This document shows positions 15,998 through 24,401 of a stretch of DNA of 64,000 nt, in pieces. The notes below the pieces were generated by a model, which made no database searches, had not been told where the DNA came from, and was given only the letters and a program-made list of their open reading frames with translations. The number at the start of each line of letters is the position of its first letter. Positions within the stretch are counted from its first letter, which is position 1. A program made the position numbers and the translations under genes. Origin of the DNA: Roseiarcus sp036489975 (GTDB lineage: Bacteria > Pseudomonadota > Alphaproteobacteria > Rhizobiales > Beijerinckiaceae). The DNA lies in the NCBI GenBank assembly GCA_036489975.1, contig DASXES010000144.1:62001-126000 (forward strand). Direction: 5' to 3'.

Positions 15998-17653
15998 TTA
16001 CGCCGGTCGCGAGAAGGCGATGTCGTCGTCGACCACCGCGCCCGGCCCGACCGGAACCCTTCCAGGTTTCGGTTGATGGAGATTATGGAAGGCGATCTTG
16101 TCGTGCGACACCTTTCGCAGAAAGTCAGCGAATACGTCGATCGTCATTTGTTCGCCCGGGCAGCGCCGATAGCCGAAGCCGAACGGCGCGAAGCCGGCGT
16201 AGTCGCAGACCGGCGCCGGTTTTCCGTCCGTCACCGCGAACACTGTGCCGAAGCCGCTGTTGGTGATGTCCGTCTTGCGCCCGTCGCTTACGGCAAGCCT
16301 TGTGATTTCGAAGGGACAACGCGGCAGACCGATCTGCTTGCATCTCGCCTCGTCGACGTCGGCGCTGGTCGGCACGCTCAGATATCGTTCCGGCTCGAAC
16401 TGGTCAGGATCGTTCCACAGCCGCGGGTCGAAGCTCGTGTCGGTGTGGGGCGTGTTCATGTACGAATGCCTCTCGTAGGGCACGCCGAATTGCGCAAAGG
16501 GCGAGCCGCCGTAGAAGGATCCCGCCCGCGTGTCGGTGATCGCCGAAATGCTGCCGCCGTTCGGCGAGATGGTGCGGAAGAGCTCCATCACCAGAAGCTC
16601 AAGGGGCGTGTAAGGTTTTCCGTTCGCATTGTCGAAGTCGCCGCTCATCGTTTTCTCGAAGGTCGCGCGCACCGCCTGGTCGCCGCCGTTTTCATTGAGG
16701 CGGGTCATGATGCCGAAGATCGAATTGCCCCACTGGCTGAACGCCACGAAATTGTGGAAGCATTCGAAGACGACGTCCTTCTTGTCGAAATATTTCCCGT
16801 CGCCCGCGTTCTTGAGCCAGTAATAGGCGATGGTCTTGTCGGGATCGGCGATCCGGCCATTCGCGATGTCATCGAGCCTTTCGTCGATCCACTTCGTCAG
16901 GAACGGCCGCAGCGCTCGCACGGTCATGTAGTTTTCGTAGACGATCTCGTGTAGCGGATTGCGGTAGGCGAGCACCGTATTGAAAGCCTCGCCGATCGCG
17001 CGGACCTGGGGCGGCACGGCGTCGCCTTTAACGCCAAGATGCAGGTCCCAGTAGACGTCCCAATAATAGTCGAGGTAGTGGCGCATGAAGGGTTTGTCGG
17101 CGTGCTTCTGATCAAGAAGCTCGTCGAGAAAGTCGACGACCTTCGCCTGGTACTTCGGAGCATAAAGGTCGGGGCTTACGCCGGTGAAGTAGATCCGCTT
17201 GCGCAGATTCTCGGGGCCGCGATTCTCGAGCCCCTCGAGAAAAACGGTCACGCCGTCTGAAGGGGTCGGCTTCCAGTCTTCGTAGAGCATGCCCCAAAAA
17301 TCCCAGGGGATGGCATCCTGTTTGGTCAGCGGCAGGTCGATCATGGGGAGGAGCGGACGTTCGCCGGCAAAGATGCTCCCGAGAAAGAACGGGACCACCG
17401 CATTCTCGACGTATTCGCGATCGAAATGGCTTGGAATCGTGGCGCGGAATTTGGCGAGCGCGGCCGACAGATCCGGCGCCAGCGGCGCCTCGGGCGCGGC
17501 GGAGGCCTGGGTGGAAAGCGCGCCTGCGGCAACGGCTGCGACGCCGCCAAAAAGAAGCGCGCGTCGCTCGACGGAGAACGGGGAGGTTGGGGTCCCCTTG
17601 CCGGGCTTCATATCGCCGGAATCTGCGTCGACGGCCCGTGGCTGGTCGGACAT
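15998..17653 (-). CDS. Tat-exported cytochrome P450 with non-canonical I-helix
   Basis: 551 residues. N-terminus: a polar stretch, then ERRALLFGGVAAVAAGAL (residues 29-46) and a cleavage region SASAA, which looks like a twin-arginine signal. P450 landmarks are clear: ExxR as ELFR (357-360), the PERF-like FEPERYL (419-425), and the haem-thiolate loop FGFGYRRCPG with ligand Cys498. The region where the I-helix acid/alcohol pair (AGxxT) is expected, about 50 residues before ExxR, reads NFVAFSQWGNSIFGIM (301-316) with no Thr or acid. P450s lacking that pair often use peroxides or rearrange hydroperoxides rather than activate O2. Export of a folded haem protein by Tat would put it in the periplasm, away from the usual reductases. 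RBS AGGGAGG eight bases before the ATG. The gene is coupled to an outer-membrane barrel gene and diverges from a SulP gene. Confidence 0.88.
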   Translation of the reverse strand: MSDQPRAVDADSGDMKPGKGTPTSPFSVERRALLFGGVAAVAAGALSTQASAAPEAPLAPDLSAALAKFRATIPSHFDREYVENAVVPFFLGSIFAGERPLLPMIDLPLTKQDAIPWDFWGMLYEDWKPTPSDGVTVFLEGLENRGPENLRKRIYFTGVSPDLYAPKYQAKVVDFLDELLDQKHADKPFMRHYLDYYWDVYWDLHLGVKGDAVPPQVRAIGEAFNTVLAYRNPLHEIVYENYMTVRALRPFLTKWIDERLDDIANGRIADPDKTIAYYWLKNAGDGKYFDKKDVVFECFHNFVAFSQWGNSIFGIMTRLNENGGDQAVRATFEKTMSGDFDNANGKPYTPLELLVMELFRTISPNGGSISAITDTRAGSFYGGSPFAQFGVPYERHSYMNTPHTDTSFDPRLWNDPDQFEPERYLSVPTSADVDEARCKQIGLPRCPFEITRLAVSDGRKTDITNSGFGTVFAVTDGKPAPVCDYAGFAPFGFGYRRCPGEQMTIDVFADFLRKVSHDKIAFHNLHQPKPGRVPVGPGAVVDDDIAFSRPA

Positions 17654-17773
17654 GGCGTAACCTCCCTGAAAGCGGCGGATTTCAACCCAGCATCAACTTG
17701 AGCCTCCGCTCAGGCAATCCTGCGCGTAGTTTGAGTCGACGACAAGGCGAATGCAGGTTACTAGGTTGGTAAG

Positions 17774-17786
17774 TTGACGCCGTCAA
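17774..17786. promoter_or_regulatory. 13-bp palindrome in divergent P450/SulP control region
   Basis: TTGACG-C-CGTCAA is perfectly symmetric. It lies 42 bp before the SulP GTG start and about 120 bp before the P450 start, in the only shared upstream region. A regulator binding site is possible; the factor is unknown. Confidence 0.3.
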
Positions 17787-17827
17787 TCGCGCCGCCCGGA
17801 TGTGCTTTGCGTTAGGCTCGCGAGAGA

Positions 17828-19537
17828 GTGACAAAGCTGCGTCGAGACATTTCCGCAACGCCTGCTGGCGCTGGCCGGCCGGGACCGGTCTTGCGGTCTT
17901 TGGCGGGCTGGCGTCCGAGTGACCTCGGCGCGGACGCCATCGCCGGCTTGACGCTGGCCGCAATCGCCATCCCCTCGCAAATGGCGACCGCCCGCCTCGC
18001 GAACCTCACCCCTGAGGCCGGCTTGCTGGCTTTCGTCGCCGGGGTGACTGGATTTGCGTTGTTTGGCGACAGCCGGAAGCTCGTTGTCGGCGCGGACTCG
18101 ACCATCGCGCCCATTTTCGCCGGTGCGCTGGCCATGCTCGCCGCGGCGGGACCGTCCCACGACGCCGCGGCCGCGGCGCTGGCGCTGATGGTCGGGGTCA
18201 TCCTCATCTGCGGCGGCGCGCTCAAGCTCGGTTTCATCGCCGACCTGTTGTCCATCCCGGTTACGACGGGCTTTTTCGCCGGCATTGCCGGCCACATTCT
18301 GGTCTCTCAGGCGGCGCCGGTGCTCGGCCTCGAGCCGAGTCCGGGTCCGCTCGTCCGACAGGCTCTGTCCCTTGTCGAGCGGGTTCAGTCGGCCAATCCC
18401 TGGACCTTGATCATCGGCCTCGGCGTGCTCGCGATCATGTTCGCGGGCGAACGCTTTAGTCCCCGGGTTCCTGCGGCGCTGATCGCCCTCTGTCTCGCCG
18501 GCCTCATGACGGCTAAGCTTCATCTCGAGGCGCGCGGGGTGGCGACCCTCGGGTCCCTTTCCGGCGCCCCGCCTCGTCTTTCGCTGCCGATGATCTCCTG
18601 GGAGGCGTTTCGCACCGTCGCCCCGCTCGCTCTGCTCATCGCGCTGGTGGTGATGGTGCAAACCGCCGCGACCACGCGTTCGTTCCCCGACAGCCCGGAC
18701 GGGCCCGACATCAATCGGGACTTCATCGGCGTCGGAGCCGCCAATGCGTTCGCGGGTTTCATCGGCGCTTTCCCGGTCGACGCGAGCCCGCCAAACACCG
18801 CGATCGTCGCGGGGACCGGGGGCCGGTCACAAGCCGGCGGGCTCATCGCGGCGGCGCTTGCGCTCGCCATTCTTCTCTTCGGCGGCCGCGCACTCGCTCA
18901 TGTGCCGTCCGCCGCGCTTGCGGGCCTCCTGCTCTTCATCGCGATGCGTCTCGTGCGCGTGAACGTGATCGCCGATCTCTGGCGACGGGGCCGGGCGGAG
19001 TTCCTTTTGATCGGGGTCACCGCGCTCGCGATCCTTGCTCTCCCGGTTGAGGAGGGCGTCGGCGTTGGCGTTCTCCTGTCGGTGCTGCACGGCGTGTGGA
19101 CGACGACCCGCGCGCAGCCCGTCGAATTCGAGCGCATACCCGGGACGTCGGTCTGGTGGCCAAGCGACGCGGAGGCGAAAGGCGAACTCGTGCCGGGCGT
19201 GAGAGTGATCGCGCTCCAGGCGCCGCTGTCGTTTCTCAACGCCTATCATTTTCGCCGCGCCATCGAGCGCTTCGTCAGCAGGGGCCAGTCGACCAGGCTG
19301 ATCGTGATCGAGGCGAACGCGCTGGTCGAGATCGACTACACGGGCGCGGCCATCCTCGCCGATCTCATTCGTGGCTTGCGTGCGAGGGGCCTCGACGTCG
19401 CGGTCGCGCGGCTTGAATCCGTGCGCGCACAAGCAAGCTTCGCGCGGCTCGGATTGTTCGATCTCATTGGGCGCGACCATGTCTTCCGCAGCGTCCAGGA
19501 GGCGATCGACGCGCTGGCCGGGCCCGGCCCGGGGTGA
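17828..19537 (+). CDS. SulP-family anion transporter with STAS domain
   Basis: 569 residues. SulP core with about 11-14 helices (residues about 30-410), including the family signature around DAIAGLTLAAIAIPSQMATARLA (read here in two parts) and VDASPPNTAIVAG. The C-terminal STAS domain (about 440-560) contains VIEANALVEIDYTGAAILADL. SulP proteins carry sulfate, bicarbonate or dicarboxylates into the cell across the inner membrane. The start is a GTG at 17828 preceded by GAGA; it gives about 30 residues before the first helix. The gene diverges from the P450 gene and is followed 85 bp later by mogA. Confidence 0.9.
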   Translation: MTKLRRDISATPAGAGRPGPVLRSLAGWRPSDLGADAIAGLTLAAIAIPSQMATARLANLTPEAGLLAFVAGVTGFALFGDSRKLVVGADSTIAPIFAGALAMLAAAGPSHDAAAAALALMVGVILICGGALKLGFIADLLSIPVTTGFFAGIAGHILVSQAAPVLGLEPSPGPLVRQALSLVERVQSANPWTLIIGLGVLAIMFAGERFSPRVPAALIALCLAGLMTAKLHLEARGVATLGSLSGAPPRLSLPMISWEAFRTVAPLALLIALVVMVQTAATTRSFPDSPDGPDINRDFIGVGAANAFAGFIGAFPVDASPPNTAIVAGTGGRSQAGGLIAAALALAILLFGGRALAHVPSAALAGLLLFIAMRLVRVNVIADLWRRGRAEFLLIGVTALAILALPVEEGVGVGVLLSVLHGVWTTTRAQPVEFERIPGTSVWWPSDAEAKGELVPGVRVIALQAPLSFLNAYHFRRAIERFVSRGQSTRLIVIEANALVEIDYTGAAILADLIRGLRARGLDVAVARLESVRAQASFARLGLFDLIGRDHVFRSVQEAIDALAGPGPG

Positions 19538-19622
19538 GGGGCATTCGCGCGCTTGATTTTTGCGCCCCGTCAAATCGCGGTATGGTGGGTCGAAGGATCC
19601 TGACCCCGAGAGCGCGCTTCCC

Positions 19623-20153
19623 ATGGCGGACATTCCCATCGGCGTCCTCACCATATCCGACCGCGCCTCGCGAGGCGTGTATGAGGACAAGGGGGGGCCA
19701 GGCATCGAGGCGGCGCTGAAGGAGCTTCTGGCCACGCCCTGGCGCTCCGAACGGCGCCTTGTCCCTGACGAGCGGGGCGCGATCGAAGCGGCGCTGATTG
19801 CGCTTGCCGATGAGCTCGACTGCCCGCTCATCCTCACGACCGGAGGCACGGGGCCCGCGCCCCGCGACGTGACCCCGGAAGCGACGGAAGCGGTCTGCGA
19901 GCGCATGCTGCGTGGATTCGGCGAGCTCATGCGCCTCAAAAGCCTGGCCGAGGTTCCGACGGCCATTCTGTCGCGCCAGGTCGCCGGCACTCGCGGCTCG
20001 AGCCTGATCATCAATCTGCCGGGCAAGCCGGCGGCGATCCGCACCTGCCTCGACGCTGTGTTCGCCGCCGTGCCCTATTGCATCGATCTCATTGGCGGCC
20101 CCCGCCTGGACACGAACCCGCAGTTCTGCACGGCCTTCCGGCCCAAGGCGTGA
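19623..20153 (+). CDS. mogA: Molybdopterin adenylyltransferase MogA
   Basis: 176 residues from the ATG at 19623; the open frame reaches 19560 but family alignment starts at ADIPIGVLTISDRAS. The MoCF fold is shown by ISDRASRGVYEDKGG, TTGGTGPAPRDVTPEA (binding of molybdopterin) and INLPGKPAA near the C-terminus. MogA adenylates molybdopterin in the cytosol before Mo insertion, serving Mo enzymes such as formate or nitrate dehydrogenases/reductases. It is a single-domain protein, not fused to MoeA. It follows the SulP gene on the same strand, which may be coincidental; note that molybdate and sulfate are related oxyanions. Confidence 0.93.
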   Translation: MADIPIGVLTISDRASRGVYEDKGGPGIEAALKELLATPWRSERRLVPDERGAIEAALIALADELDCPLILTTGGTGPAPRDVTPEATEAVCERMLRGFGELMRLKSLAEVPTAILSRQVAGTRGSSLIINLPGKPAAIRTCLDAVFAAVPYCIDLIGGPRLDTNPQFCTAFRPKA

Positions 20154-20329
20154 AGCGGGCGCAACCGGTTGTTCAACGTCTTATAACTGTTGGATTCGAG
20201 CGCCGCGCCGGGGAGGCCGCCGCGGCTGCGTGGCCCGCGCGCCTCCAGCGCTGGAATGTCAAATTGGGGGAATAGTCTTTTGTCCAATAGCTCCCTAAAT
20301 CATGAGGGTGACGGAGCGTTGGGAACCTT

Positions 20330-21619
20330 ATGTCAGTCGTCAAGATGTTCGAGCCGGAAGCCGATATTCGTGTCGCGATGCGCGAAATCGGGACGAAGGC
20401 GCGCGCCGCTGCGCGTGAGCTCGCCAACGCGCCGGCGGAGAGGAAGAACCGCGCGCTTGGTGCGGCGGCGCGAATCCTGCGCGAGCGCGCGGGCGAAATC
20501 CTGGCCGCCAATGAGCTCGACTGCGCGGAGGCGCGAGCCAAGAGCCTGAGCGCGGCCCTGGTCGACCGGCTGACGCTCAACCCGGCGCGGATCGAGGCGA
20601 TGGCGCATGGGCTCGAGGCGGTCGCCGCCTTGCCCGATCCGGTCGGGCGGGTGCTCGCGACATACACCCGTCCCAATGGCCTCGTCATCGAGCGCGTGGC
20701 GACGCCGCTCGGAGTCGTCGGCGTCATCTACGAGAGCCGCCCCAACGTGACCGCGGACGCCGGCGCGCTCTGCCTCAAGAGCGGCAACGCGGTGGTGCTG
20801 CGGGGCGGCTCGGACAGTTTTCGCTCCTCGGCCGCCATCCACGGCTGCCTCGTCCGGGGCTTAAGGGAGGCCGGACTGCCGGAGGCGGCGATTTCGCGCG
20901 CCCCCTTCGCCGCCCGCGAGGCGGTCGGCGAGATGCTGAAGGGCCTTGGCGGGGCGCTCGACGTGATCGTGCCGCGCGGCGGAAAGAGCCTGGTCGAGCG
21001 CGTTCAGCGCGAGGCGCGGGTGCCCGTGTTCGCCCATCTCGAAGGCGTCGTGCATGTCTATGTCGACCGGGCGGCCGATTTCGACAAGGCGCTGAAGATC
21101 GTCGTCAACGCCAAGATGCGGCGCACCGGCGTCTGTGGCGCGGCCGAGACTCTGCTGGTGCATCGGGGCGTCGCCCCGTTCCTGCTTTCCCCGCTGATCG
21201 ACGCGCTGATCAACGCAGGCTGCGCGGTGCGCGGCGACGCCGGGGCGCAGGAGGCCGATTCCAGGGTCACGCCGGCGAGCGAAGAGGACTGGAGCACGGA
21301 ATATCTCGACGCGATCATCACGGTTGGAGTCGTCGACAGTCTCGATGCGGCGATCGACCACATCGAGACCTACGGCTCCCATCACACCGACTGCATCGTG
21401 ACCGAGGACAAGGCGGCGGCGGATTGTTTCCTCAAGGAAGTCGATTCGGCGATCGTCATGCACAACGCCTCGACCCAGTTCGCCGACGGGGGCGAGTTCG
21501 GCTTCGGGGCCGAGATCGGCATCGCGACCGGGCGCATGCATGCGCGCGGGCCGGTCGGGGTCGAGCAGCTCTGCACGTTCAAGTATCGGGTAAGGGGCGC
21601 GGGCCAGCTGCGGCCCTGA
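20330..21619 (+). CDS. proA: Gamma-glutamyl phosphate reductase ProA
   Basis: 429 residues, full length. Second enzyme of proline synthesis: NADPH reduction of gamma-glutamyl phosphate to glutamate semialdehyde in the cytosol. Typical segments: GVVGVIYESRPNVTADAGALCLKSGNAVVLRGG, read here in pieces, the catalytic Cys269 in RRTGVCGAAETLLV, and GSHHTDCIVTED. A second in-frame ATG lies 4 codons downstream. proB is not in the window; proC, which completes the pathway, is about 40 kb away (61474-62289). The gene converges on a lipoprotein hydrolase gene with a 30-bp gap. Confidence 0.97.
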   Translation: MSVVKMFEPEADIRVAMREIGTKARAAARELANAPAERKNRALGAAARILRERAGEILAANELDCAEARAKSLSAALVDRLTLNPARIEAMAHGLEAVAALPDPVGRVLATYTRPNGLVIERVATPLGVVGVIYESRPNVTADAGALCLKSGNAVVLRGGSDSFRSSAAIHGCLVRGLREAGLPEAAISRAPFAAREAVGEMLKGLGGALDVIVPRGGKSLVERVQREARVPVFAHLEGVVHVYVDRAADFDKALKIVVNAKMRRTGVCGAAETLLVHRGVAPFLLSPLIDALINAGCAVRGDAGAQEADSRVTPASEEDWSTEYLDAIITVGVVDSLDAAIDHIETYGSHHTDCIVTEDKAAADCFLKEVDSAIVMHNASTQFADGGEFGFGAEIGIATGRMHARGPVGVEQLCTFKYRVRGAGQLRP

Positions 21620-21649
21620 CGCGCGCGCCGACGGCCGATCCGCCCGCGC

Positions 21650-22861
21650 CTACTGGCCGGCGATGATCTTGATCGGCGCGCCGAGCAGCGTGAGCGGCAG
21701 CGCAACGACCGAGCCGACCCCACTCGCAGCCCGCTCGCCCGCGTCCGTCGCCCGATGGCCAGACTTTATGCCCTGGGCGAGAATTTCGCGCATTTGGGGC
21801 GCGACTGAAGCGAGCTGGACGAACTTGTCGTGGTTCGTCGGGTCGGTCCCCTTCACGTCGGTGAGATCAATGACGGTCGCGCCGAGCGCGGTGAGCTCCG
21901 CGACATCGCTGCTGTCGCCGACCCGAGTGACGCCGCCCGCGATCGTTCTGGAGAGAAAAAGCGCCCGATCGTCCTGAGATAGCACGACATAGAAGGGCTT
22001 TTGCGGTTTGCCGAAGCGGCGCAGCTGCGATTTGAACACGTCGATGTCGATATCGGGCGCGGCGAGCAGGATCGTGCCGATCTTGCTGGCGGGCGGCAGG
22101 TCGCCGGAAATCCTGATCTGACGAAACGCCTCGACGGTCACCCAATTGCCCATGGAATGGGCCAGCACATTGACCTTTTCGGCGTTGCTGCGAAGCAGGA
22201 GACGCAGCGTGTGTTCGAGGCCGTCGCGGGCGGCGGTCGCGCTGTTGAGGTCATAGACGTAAGCCGTCGCCTGTCCGCGCGAAGCCCATGTGAACAGCAC
22301 CGGCACGCCGGGCGCGTTCGAATCATGCGCGAGCTGCACGCCGCGATAGACCGCCTCGGCGAACATCGTATTGAAGCCATGCACGAAGAGAAAAACATTG
22401 CGGCTTCCGCGCGGCCGGAGCGCGAGCTGGGCGTTGAGCGCCTGCAGGAACGCCTTGTCGCCGGCGAGATACTTTTCGTCGCGCACGACGAAATCGACAT
22501 TCGGATCGCCGGGCGGCGTGCTCGCCCATTCGATTTCGTTCTGCTTGTGGTTTGGCGGCACGGAGACCGTAATCTCGGCGTAGTCGATCGCGCTCGCCCG
22601 GTCGCCGTTGAACATCGTCCCCGGCCGTGGGTCGCGCTCCCGGGTCGTCGCGACGAGCAAAGTATGGTCGACCGCGCCAGCCGGCGCGTAGGCGACGGCG
22701 CTCAGAAAACCGCTCTCGGGCCGCGAAGCGCAGGCGACAAGAGAGAAGGCGACGAGCACGACCGCCAGAATGGACAGAGGCCGTTTCAGCGGCCCGCCGC
22801 GCCCCGAAGGCGAGGCAATGACCCGCGCCGCGAAGTGATTCACGAACTGCCCCCGCCCCAT
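21650..22861 (-). CDS. Lipoprotein alpha/beta hydrolase (DUF900 family)
   Basis: 403 residues. A hydrophobic stretch (residues about 29-43) ends in the lipobox LVAC, so the mature protein is probably a lipid-anchored envelope enzyme. Alpha/beta-hydrolase marks: FLFVHGFNTMFAEA, nucleophile Ser in LAHSMGNWV, an acid in AAPDIDID, and a His in NHDKF. These match DUF900 proteins, thought to be esterases/lipases of unknown substrate. The C-terminal tail (VVALPLTLLGAPIKII) is hydrophobic. The start at 22861 leaves an N-terminal extension of about 28 residues before the signal; a later start is possible. Confidence 0.88.
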   Translation of the reverse strand: MGRGQFVNHFAARVIASPSGRGGPLKRPLSILAVVLVAFSLVACASRPESGFLSAVAYAPAGAVDHTLLVATTRERDPRPGTMFNGDRASAIDYAEITVSVPPNHKQNEIEWASTPPGDPNVDFVVRDEKYLAGDKAFLQALNAQLALRPRGSRNVFLFVHGFNTMFAEAVYRGVQLAHDSNAPGVPVLFTWASRGQATAYVYDLNSATAARDGLEHTLRLLLRSNAEKVNVLAHSMGNWVTVEAFRQIRISGDLPPASKIGTILLAAPDIDIDVFKSQLRRFGKPQKPFYVVLSQDDRALFLSRTIAGGVTRVGDSSDVAELTALGATVIDLTDVKGTDPTNHDKFVQLASVAPQMREILAQGIKSGHRATDAGERAASGVGSVVALPLTLLGAPIKIIAGQ

Positions 22862-22992
22862 CGCCGCCTCGGACGATTCTGAGCCTGCGCCCGCTCCATC
22901 CTTAAGGCAGGGCTACCCTGATTGAAAACGAAAACACGTCGCCGGTCGCCTCGCCTCTTGCGCTCCCGGCCAAAAGATACTATCTCAACTAA

Positions 22993-23029
22993 AGACATAT
23001 CGTGACATGTCTCATAGTGCGATATGTCT
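22993..23029. promoter_or_regulatory. Probable PadR operator (perfect inverted repeat)
   Basis: AGACATATCG (22993-23002) and CGATATGTCT (23020-23029) form a perfect 10-bp inverted repeat with a 17-bp centre that itself contains the palindrome GACATGTC. ACAT/ATGT half-sites are typical of PadR-family binding. The repeat ends 36 bp before the PadR gene. Just downstream, TGTCTTACAACG occurs twice in direct repeat (23025-23036 and 23041-23052). Autoregulation is the simplest reading. Confidence 0.6.
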
Positions 23030-23064
23030 TACAACGAGCCTGTCTTACAACGGAGATAACAACA

Positions 23065-23628
23065 ATGTTTCATCGTCATTTTGAAGACCACATGCGCTTC
23101 GCCCATGGGCCCTTCGGCCACGGTCCGTTTCGCGGCTGGCGCTCGCGCGGCGGCGGTGTTGGCGGCCGCGAGGGCCGGATGTTCGACGGCGGCGAGCTCA
23201 AATTCGTGATTCTCGCGCTCGTCGCGGAAAAGCCGCGCTACGGCTACGAGATCATCAAGGAGCTCGGCGAGCGGGTCGGAGGCGACTATTCGCCGAGCCC
23301 GGGCGTCGTCTATCCGACGCTGACCATGCTCGAAGAGATGGGCTACGCGAGCGCCAGCCAGGATCCGCAGGGGCGCAAGCTCTATGCGGTCACCGCCGAG
23401 GGCGAGAAGGTTCTGGCCGAGAACAAGGCCCAGGTCGACGCCATCTTCGAACGCTTCGGCGATCGTGACGAAGACCGAGGCGCCGGGTTCGTCTCGGTCA
23501 AGCGGGCGATGCTCAATCTGCGCTCCGCGCTTCAATTGCGCCTGCGCGGCCGCGCCGCGACCCCTGAGCAGATCCAGGCGATCGTCGACGCTCTCGACGC
23601 GGCGGCCAAGGCAATCGAGCGCGCATGA
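23065..23628 (+). CDS. PadR-family repressor, YqjI-like
   Basis: 187 residues from the ATG at 23065, which has GGAG nine bases upstream; the frame is open 21 codons more, but that part overlaps the operator. The first 35 residues are rich in His, Gly, Phe and Arg (RHFEDHMRFAHGPFGHGP), as in the nickel-sensing PadR protein YqjI. The winged-helix domain follows (residues about 40-115: LKFVILALVAEKPRYGYEI, SPGVVYPTLTMLEEMGY, GRKLYAVTAEG), then a helical C-terminal part for dimerisation. Metal sensing by the His-rich head is inferred from YqjI. No ferric-reductase gene lies next to it; the next gene is the small membrane protein gene at 23714. Confidence 0.85.
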   Translation: MFHRHFEDHMRFAHGPFGHGPFRGWRSRGGGVGGREGRMFDGGELKFVILALVAEKPRYGYEIIKELGERVGGDYSPSPGVVYPTLTMLEEMGYASASQDPQGRKLYAVTAEGEKVLAENKAQVDAIFERFGDRDEDRGAGFVSVKRAMLNLRSALQLRLRGRAATPEQIQAIVDALDAAAKAIERA

Positions 23629-23713
23629 CGGCAAGCGAGGGGCCGCATAGGGGAAACTACGGATTGCGCCGCGCGGCGGGGCTCCCTATGTCGGGCTCTT
23701 GCGCACCCAATCC

Positions 23714-24058
23714 ATGACCTCCTTCGAGGCGATCCCTTACGCCGATCCGGAACGGCGGCTGCGGCGGCTCCTGCGCCGGCTGCCGCGCCGGATGCAGGCC
23801 GTCACCCGGTGGCTCAGGAAGCCCGCCTCGCGCTGGGCGCGCATCCCGGCCGGCGTCCTGTTGATCTTTGGCGGCTGCCTGGCCATTCTGCCGGTGTTCG
23901 GCCTCTGGATGCTGCCGCTTGGGCTCATGCTGCTGGCCGACGACATCCCGCCGTTGCGCCGCTTCCGCGATCGCGCGCTGGACTGGCTCGAGCGGCGCCG
24001 GCCAAACTGGTTCGCCGCCGCGGGCCGGGCGAGCGCGCCCGGGACATCCGGCGGATAG
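23714..24058 (+). CDS. Small membrane protein, alphaproteobacterial, function unknown
   Basis: 114 residues. A basic N-terminal half (RRLRRLLRRLPRRM) leads to RWARIPAGVLLIFGGCLAILPVFGLWMLPLGLMLLADDIP, i.e. two closely spaced membrane segments, followed by a basic RFRDRALDWLERRRP. Proteins with this pattern occur widely in Rhizobiales without known function. The ATG at 23714 is chosen over a TTG at 23699. It reads in the same direction as the PadR gene with an 85-bp gap and might be co-transcribed. Confidence 0.65.
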   Translation: MTSFEAIPYADPERRLRRLLRRLPRRMQAVTRWLRKPASRWARIPAGVLLIFGGCLAILPVFGLWMLPLGLMLLADDIPPLRRFRDRALDWLERRRPNWFAAAGRASAPGTSGG

Positions 24059-24401
24059 CGCTCCGGTCTTTCGGATCAAAGCGTCCCGCGCCAACAGGAT
24101 CCCGGAAGCGTCGACAATTTCTTGCGGAAAACCAGAACTAAGGTTAAGCTTGGTCAATGACCACCCCTGGCCCCCAGCAGCCCCGAAACCTTCGCGCTCG
24201 CCCCGGGGGTTGCGCCGCGGGGAGGGGCGTGCGCCCCAACAAAAAAGCCGCTCCGGAGAATCCCGCGCAACCCATTGAAAAGGCTTGTTTCGGACGAGAG
24301 AATCCAAGGAAATTCAAGCTTTTCAAACCCCTCCCGGCGGGGACTTTCACAGGCAAAGAGCCAGCCTAAAGATAATCCAAACCGGATCTGAAATACGCTA
24401 T
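24059..24401. other. Intergenic region with an interspersed sequence element
   Basis: No gene seen between two convergent genes. On the minus strand, bases about 24320-24250 share spaced blocks with 44545-44600: CTTGGATT, 18 bases, CTTTTCAA, then a related GGGTT-GCG stretch. This suggests a dispersed non-coding element present twice in the window. Confidence 0.4.

Noticed and set aside
15926..16954. Plus-strand frame overlapping the P450 gene
   Set aside because: No recognisable domain, no ribosome site, and complete overlap with a well-supported gene.
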